Source: JAJPJX01 sp964568355 (GTDB lineage: Bacteria > Acidobacteriota > Terriglobia > Bryobacterales > Bryobacteraceae). From it: a stretch of 16,291 bases of DNA. Under the pieces are notes generated by a model. It searched no databases and was not told the origin of the DNA. It was given only the letters and a program-made list of their open reading frames with translations. The stretch is taken from assembly GCA_964568355.1 (NCBI GenBank), contig CAZMRK010000281.1, positions 1 through 16,291 of the forward strand, written 5' to 3'. The first letter of the stretch is position 1; each line of letters opens with the position of its first letter. The translations under genes and the position numbers were made by a program. Of the stretch, positions 12,713 through 16,291 are shown piece by piece.

Positions 12713-13693
12713 ATGCACATCCTTCTTCTGGGCAGGATGGCCACGGTGGCCCAGGAAACGATTTTGGCCAATCTGGAGGGCGGGCACGAAGTTTCCGTGA
12801 TTGAGGAGGCGTCCGAGGCTGCGCAACATCCCGAGCTGTTTGAAAACGCCGAGGTGATCGTGGGCGGGCCTTTGACCGAAGAGTTGGCGGCGCGGGCGGG
12901 CCGCTTGCGGTTGTTTCAGGCTCCCCGGGCCGGTCTGGACAACCTGGGTCTGGAATGGCTGCCGCCGCACGTGCTGGTTGCCAACACGTTTCACCACGAG
13001 GTTTCGATCGCCGAATACGTGTTGATGGGCATGCTGGTGCTGGCCCGGCGTCCGGAGGCTTATGACCGGGAGTTGCGGCGCGGCCGCTGGGAGGGAAGCT
13101 GTATCTGGGGCGAGCCTCCCACGGTGCCGGTGCTGGCCGGAAAGACGGTGCTGATTGTCGGTTTGGGGCACATTGCGCGGGAGGTGATCCACCGCGCGCA
13201 TGCGTTCGGGATGCGGACGATCGGTGTCTCGCGTTCTCCTCAACGGGCCGCGAGCGAAGCCTGCGTGGTGGTGGGCTATGACACCTGGCGCGAGCGGCTG
13301 CCGGAAGCGGATTTTGTGGTGCCCACCTGCCCGCTGACGGCGGAGACGCGGGGGCTCATCGGGCGCGACGAACTGGCGCGGATGAAGCGTTCGGCCATCC
13401 TGATTAATGTGGCTCGCGGCGAGATCGTGGATGAAGGGGCGCTCTACGACGCCCTGGCCGCGGGGCGGATCGGCGGGGCGGCGCTGGACGTCTGGTACCA
13501 GTATCCGAAGACGCGCGAAGAGGTCTGCCCGCCTTCCCGGTATCCGTTCCAGGAGCTGCCCAATGTTTTGCTGACGCCGCATGTTTCGGGGTGGACCCGC
13601 GAGACCGTGGAGGGGCGCGCGCGGGACATCGCGGAAAACATCAACCGGCTGGCAAAAGGGGCTCCGCTCCAAAATCAAATTCCCAGGGAATAG
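12713..13693 (+). CDS. D-2-hydroxyacid dehydrogenase-family NAD(P) oxidoreductase, catalytic Glu replaced
   Basis: Cytoplasmic NAD(P)-dependent dehydrogenase of 326 aa. Residues 1-100 and ~295-326 form the substrate domain. The nucleotide domain starts near 142 (LAGKTVLIVGLGHIAREV, Gly150, Gly152, Ala155). Catalytic Arg235 lies in INVARGEIVDEG and catalytic His290 in LLTPHVSGW. The conserved Glu, normally just before the Pro in a DVFxxEP motif, is missing: here it reads ALDVWYQYPKTREE, with Tyr264 in that place. Formate dehydrogenase has Gln at this position, so altered chemistry or a distinct subfamily is possible. An insertion, VCPPSRYPFQ, follows. VSIAEYVLMGMLVLAR is the usual helix before the nucleotide domain. 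The substrate is not assignable. Confidence 0.92.
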   Translation: MHILLLGRMATVAQETILANLEGGHEVSVIEEASEAAQHPELFENAEVIVGGPLTEELAARAGRLRLFQAPRAGLDNLGLEWLPPHVLVANTFHHEVSIAEYVLMGMLVLARRPEAYDRELRRGRWEGSCIWGEPPTVPVLAGKTVLIVGLGHIAREVIHRAHAFGMRTIGVSRSPQRAASEACVVVGYDTWRERLPEADFVVPTCPLTAETRGLIGRDELARMKRSAILINVARGEIVDEGALYDALAAGRIGGAALDVWYQYPKTREEVCPPSRYPFQELPNVLLTPHVSGWTRETVEGRARDIAENINRLAKGAPLQNQIPRE

Positions 13694-13743
13694 GCGCAAA
13701 CGCACAAAATGAGGCTTATCCGGCGCGCCAGCGCTGGAAATAA

Positions 13744-13770
13744 GCGTATATTTCCGCGCGAAAATACCGC
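13744..13770. repeat. Imperfect inverted repeat upstream of the receptor promoter
   Basis: GCG-TAT-a-TTT (13744-13753) can pair with AAAATA-c-CGC (13761-13770) around CCGCGCG, with two single-base bulges. It sits just upstream of the receptor gene's -10 box and could be an operator. A separate perfect palindrome, CCAGCGCTGG, lies at 13728-13737. Neither has a T-run. Confidence 0.3.
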
Positions 13771-13773
13771 GGT

Positions 13774-13808
13774 AGCTGCTATACTTTCCCCCCATCAGCA
13801 GTTTTTTT
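13774..13808 (+). terminator. Weak terminator-like stem with T7 tract
   Basis: AGCTGCT (13774-13780) can pair with AGCAGTT (13797-13803; one G-T pair), and TTTTTTT runs from 13802 to 13808. The 16-base loop and weak stem make it a poor intrinsic terminator. Transcripts from the upstream dehydrogenase could form it, but the receptor transcript, predicted to start near 13792, could not. Confidence 0.22.
13777..13785 (+). promoter_or_regulatory. Extended -10 promoter of the TonB-dependent receptor gene
   Basis: TGCTATACT is an extended -10 (TGn followed by a 5/6 TATAAT match). Transcription would start near 13792, giving a leader of about 36 bases with GAAAGGGG (13809-13816) 11 bases before the ATG at 13828. 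No clear -35 is visible, as expected for extended -10 promoters. Confidence 0.55.
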
Positions 13809-13827
13809 GAAAGGGGTACAGCCTAAT

Positions 13828-16291
13828 ATGCAAGTGAAAAACCGCTGGTTTTTTGGGGCGGTCGTGTGTTCGCTGGGGTGCGCCTTGTCGGTTTTCGCAC
13901 AGACGCTGGATACCGGGATTCTGGGAACGGTTACGGATGCGACCGGCGGCTCGATCGGGGGAGCCACGGTCACCATCACCGGCCAGGCGACCGGCGTGAG
14001 CCGCATGGTGAAGAGCAACCCGGACGGCAAGTATGAGGTGCGATACCTGGTGCCGGGCGAATATACGGTAGAGGCGCAGGCCGCGGGCTTTCGCACGGAG
14101 CGCCGCACCAGCGTGGTGATTCAGATCAACCAGCAGGCGCGCATCGATTTCGCCATGCAGGTAGGCGAGGTGCAGCAGACGGTAGAGATCACGGCGGCCT
14201 CCCCGCTGTTGCAGACGGAGAACGCCACGCTGGGTGAAGTGGTGGCATCGGAACGCATTGTCAACCTCCCGCTGAACGGCCGCAGCTTCGTGCAGCTTTC
14301 GGTGCTGACGCCCGGTGTCCGGGTCTACGAGCCTTCGCAGTTCACCTCGAGCACGGACGGGTCGCGCATCATCGCCAACGGCGCCCGGGATGCCTGGATG
14401 CAGCTCAATATCGACGGCATCACCATGGTGAACAATCGCAGCAACTACGTCACGCTGTATCCGATTATCGACGCACTGCAGGAATTCAAGGTGCAGAGCG
14501 GCAACTATTCGGCCGAATATGGCGGCAATGCAGGGGCGAATACCAACCTGCAATTACGCTCGGGCACCAATCAATTGCACGGCAGTATTTACGAATTTCT
14601 CCGCAATGACAAGCTGGATGCCCGCGGGTATTTCCGCCCGGCGCCTTTCTCGAAAGATATTCTGCGCCGCAACCAGTTCGGCACGGTGGTCTCCGGTCCG
14701 GTGCGCAAGGACAAGACCTTTTTCACGCTGGGCTATGAAGGCACGCGGGCAGTGAGTGAAAGCGCCGCCACCAGTATCGTGCTGACGCCGGCGCAGCGCG
14801 CGGGGGATTTCTCGGCTTCGTCAAGCCCCATTATCGATCCGTTCAGCGGCGCCGCGTTTCCGGGGAACATCATTCCGCAGAACCGCATCAATCCGGTCTC
14901 CGCGAATATCGTGAACAACTACATGCCTCTGCCCAATACATCCGGAACGGTGAACTATTCCGGCGTGACTCAGGGGCGCCTGGGCACGGATCAGGGCCTG
15001 GTGAGGGTGGACCAATACTTCAGCCAGAAGGACCAGGTATTCGTGCACTATATCCGCTCGCGGCGCGATTTTCCGAACTACGCGCTGAACCCCTATTTCT
15101 ATTTCAACGGGACCTTCCCCAACAGCAGTTTCTCTTCGCAGTACGTTCACACGTTCACGCCTGCTCTGCTGAACGAAGTGCGCTTCGGCTTCAACCTGGC
15201 GAACGTATCGGTGCTTCCTCCGCGCGCCAACACCGACTTCACCATTGAGTCGCTGGGGATTCACGGCCTGAACGTCGGCGGACCTTCCGGACGTCCGCTG
15301 CGGGCGGATGAACAGGGCTTCCCGGTGCTCAACATCAGCGGCTACATGGCGATGGGGGACAACCAGGCATCCTCGAACCTGGACAACAGCCGGACCTTCC
15401 AGTGGGTGGACAACCTGAGCTGGATTCGCGGAGCGCATTCGCTCAAATTCGGAGGCGATATCCGCCGGCTGTTGGATGATGCCACCACCAACAACTGGCC
15501 GTTCAGCCAGATGTCGTTCAGCGGCGATATGACAGGAAATGCCGCGGCGGATTACATGCTGGGCTTCCCCAAGACCACGCTGACGCCGGAGGGGGTGCCG
15601 ATTTCGAAGATCCGCCAATGGCGCTATGCGGCTTACGTGCAGGACGACTGGAAGGTGACCCAGAACCTGACCTTGAACCTGGGCTTGCGCTACGACCTGT
15701 TCGGGCAGCCGCACGAGATCAACGGCGTGACGCGTACGCTGCGCTTCGATCTGGATCCCAATGGGCCGGTGCTCTATCCCGAGCCGGGCAAGGTGGAGGA
15801 TCTCTACCAGAACGAATACCACTACCTGGCGCCACGCTTCGGCTTTGCGTGGCGGCTGCCGCACCAGATGGTGATCCGCGGAGGCTACGGCCTGTTTTAT
15901 AGCGCGGCCCAGTTCGACAATACGAACATCCTGCAACTTAATCCGCCGACGGCAGGGAGCCTGACGGTGACCAACCCGTCGGTCAATCCGATCGCCACCA
16001 TCGACAATCCCGTTCCGGCGGCGCTCTATCCGGCCAATCCGATTTTCAACGTGGTATCGATCCCGCCGGACCGCAAGCGGCACAACGCCTACATGCAGAA
16101 CTTCAACTTGCAGGTTTCGCGCCAGTTGACCCAGAACGACGTGCTCGAAGCGGGATGGGTGGCCAGCAAGGGAACGCACGTGGATACGAGTCTGCAAAAC
16201 TTCAACCAGCCGGACCCGGGGCCGGGGACGATTCAGGCGCGCCGGCCGTATCCGGAGTATGCGCGTATCCGCATGATTGCGCCGGACACGA
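13828..16291 (+). CDS. TonB-dependent receptor-like outer-membrane protein with carboxypeptidase-regulatory-like domain, partial
   Basis: Outer-membrane protein of the Oar/acidobacterial TonB-receptor group; the first 821 residues are in the window and the gene continues past the right edge (full members are often around 1,100 aa). Residues 1-24 are a Sec signal with likely cleavage at SVFA-QT. A carboxypeptidase-regulatory-like/CnaB-type domain follows at about 28-113 (GILGTVTDATGGSIGGATV, DGKYEVRYLVPGEYTV). The plug region near 120-245 has IVNLPLNGRSFVQL, the group's hallmark, then LNIDGITMVNN and EYGGNAGANTNL. The rest is beta-strand rich with barrel segments such as RQWRYAAYVQDDWKVTQNLTLNLGLRYDLF. 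The ATG at 13828 is supported by the signal peptide and GAAAGGGG. The family is large in Acidobacteriota and is usually thought to take up glycans or other polymers; the ligand here is unknown. Confidence 0.95.
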   Translation, partial: MQVKNRWFFGAVVCSLGCALSVFAQTLDTGILGTVTDATGGSIGGATVTITGQATGVSRMVKSNPDGKYEVRYLVPGEYTVEAQAAGFRTERRTSVVIQINQQARIDFAMQVGEVQQTVEITAASPLLQTENATLGEVVASERIVNLPLNGRSFVQLSVLTPGVRVYEPSQFTSSTDGSRIIANGARDAWMQLNIDGITMVNNRSNYVTLYPIIDALQEFKVQSGNYSAEYGGNAGANTNLQLRSGTNQLHGSIYEFLRNDKLDARGYFRPAPFSKDILRRNQFGTVVSGPVRKDKTFFTLGYEGTRAVSESAATSIVLTPAQRAGDFSASSSPIIDPFSGAAFPGNIIPQNRINPVSANIVNNYMPLPNTSGTVNYSGVTQGRLGTDQGLVRVDQYFSQKDQVFVHYIRSRRDFPNYALNPYFYFNGTFPNSSFSSQYVHTFTPALLNEVRFGFNLANVSVLPPRANTDFTIESLGIHGLNVGGPSGRPLRADEQGFPVLNISGYMAMGDNQASSNLDNSRTFQWVDNLSWIRGAHSLKFGGDIRRLLDDATTNNWPFSQMSFSGDMTGNAAADYMLGFPKTTLTPEGVPISKIRQWRYAAYVQDDWKVTQNLTLNLGLRYDLFGQPHEINGVTRTLRFDLDPNGPVLYPEPGKVEDLYQNEYHYLAPRFGFAWRLPHQMVIRGGYGLFYSAAQFDNTNILQLNPPTAGSLTVTNPSVNPIATIDNPVPAALYPANPIFNVVSIPPDRKRHNAYMQNFNLQVSRQLTQNDVLEAGWVASKGTHVDTSLQNFNQPDPGPGTIQARRPYPEYARIRMIAPDT

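Noticed and set aside
13728..13737. Palindrome CCAGCGCTGG as a terminator of the hydroxyacid dehydrogenase gene
   Set aside because: The stem is only five base pairs with no loop and no T-run; it may be chance in GC-rich DNA.
12491..13795. Long minus-strand open frame (434 codons) opposite the hydroxyacid dehydrogenase
   Set aside because: The plus strand encodes a full dehydrogenase with nucleotide-binding motif and catalytic residues; the antisense product has no recognisable fold.
15618..15902. Small plus-strand frame inside the receptor gene
   Set aside because: It is an out-of-frame reading of the receptor coding sequence with no start signal of its own.
14821..16197. Long open frame on the minus strand opposite the receptor gene (458 codons)
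   Set aside because: It lies wholly antisense to a clear TonB-receptor frame and its translation is rich in Arg, His and Val with no domain; typical of GC-rich shadow frames.
1..16291. tRNA, rRNA, CRISPR, insertion sequence or prophage
   Set aside because: No cloverleaf with CCA-type ends, no regularly spaced repeats, no transposase or phage gene was seen on reading both strands; the window is tightly filled with other genes.

Overview
This window is GC-rich, densely packed bacterial chromosome, most likely from an Acidobacteriota genome of the Solibacter/Bryobacter type. That placement is inference. It rests on a PadR regulator paired with a duplicated-permease (ADOP/MacB-FtsX) protein, an Oar-like TonB-dependent receptor with a carboxypeptidase-regulatory-like N-terminal domain and an NLPLNGR motif, and a GMC oxidoreductase with a Tat-borne gluconate-dehydrogenase-subunit-3 partner. 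No RNA genes, IS elements, CRISPR arrays or prophage genes were found. No gene-free stretch exceeds about 135 bases.

Layout. (1) Positions 1-4010, minus strand: an exported CBM9-like/PKD protein, a lipoprotein cyclophilin, a Tat-targeted small dehydrogenase subunit, and a GMC flavoprotein that runs off the left edge. The last three form a tight periplasmic redox/folding operon. (2) 4074-5009, plus strand: a PfkB-family sugar kinase whose 3' end overlaps the next operon tail to tail. (3) 4978-7928, minus strand: a compact coenzyme F420 operon, npdG-cofD-cofC-cofE, with every junction overlapping. (4) 7929-7998: a hairpin-forming palindromic element. (5) 7999-8582, minus strand: an intact VapBC toxin-antitoxin pair with an inverted repeat over its promoter. 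(6) 8628-11568, minus strand: padR-ADOP. (7) 11666-13693, plus strand: an FDOR-type (probably F420-dependent) oxidoreductase, a single-pass membrane protein with an FxLYD-like domain, and an atypical D-2-hydroxyacid dehydrogenase. (8) 13828 to the right edge, plus strand: a partial TonB-dependent receptor-like protein.

How it fits together. The F420 operon covers side-chain assembly (CofC, CofD, CofE) and F420 reduction by NADPH (NpdG). The FDOR protein 3.7 kb away is a likely consumer of reduced F420. FO synthase and a dehydro-F420 reductase domain are not in the window, so the pathway must be completed elsewhere. The left operon looks like a periplasmic dehydrogenase module in which only the small subunit has an export signal and a lipoprotein prolyl isomerase may help folding.

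The points most worth checking are the hydroxyacid dehydrogenase that lacks the usual catalytic Glu, a recurring -10-like TANNNT box 6-9 bases before SD-less start codons (possible leaderless mRNAs), the operator-like repeat before vapB, the palindromic element between vapC and npdG, and the four-cysteine cluster in the GMC protein. I see no clearly new multigene system. The nearest to novelty are the F420 module's gene make-up and the PPIase-dehydrogenase operon.
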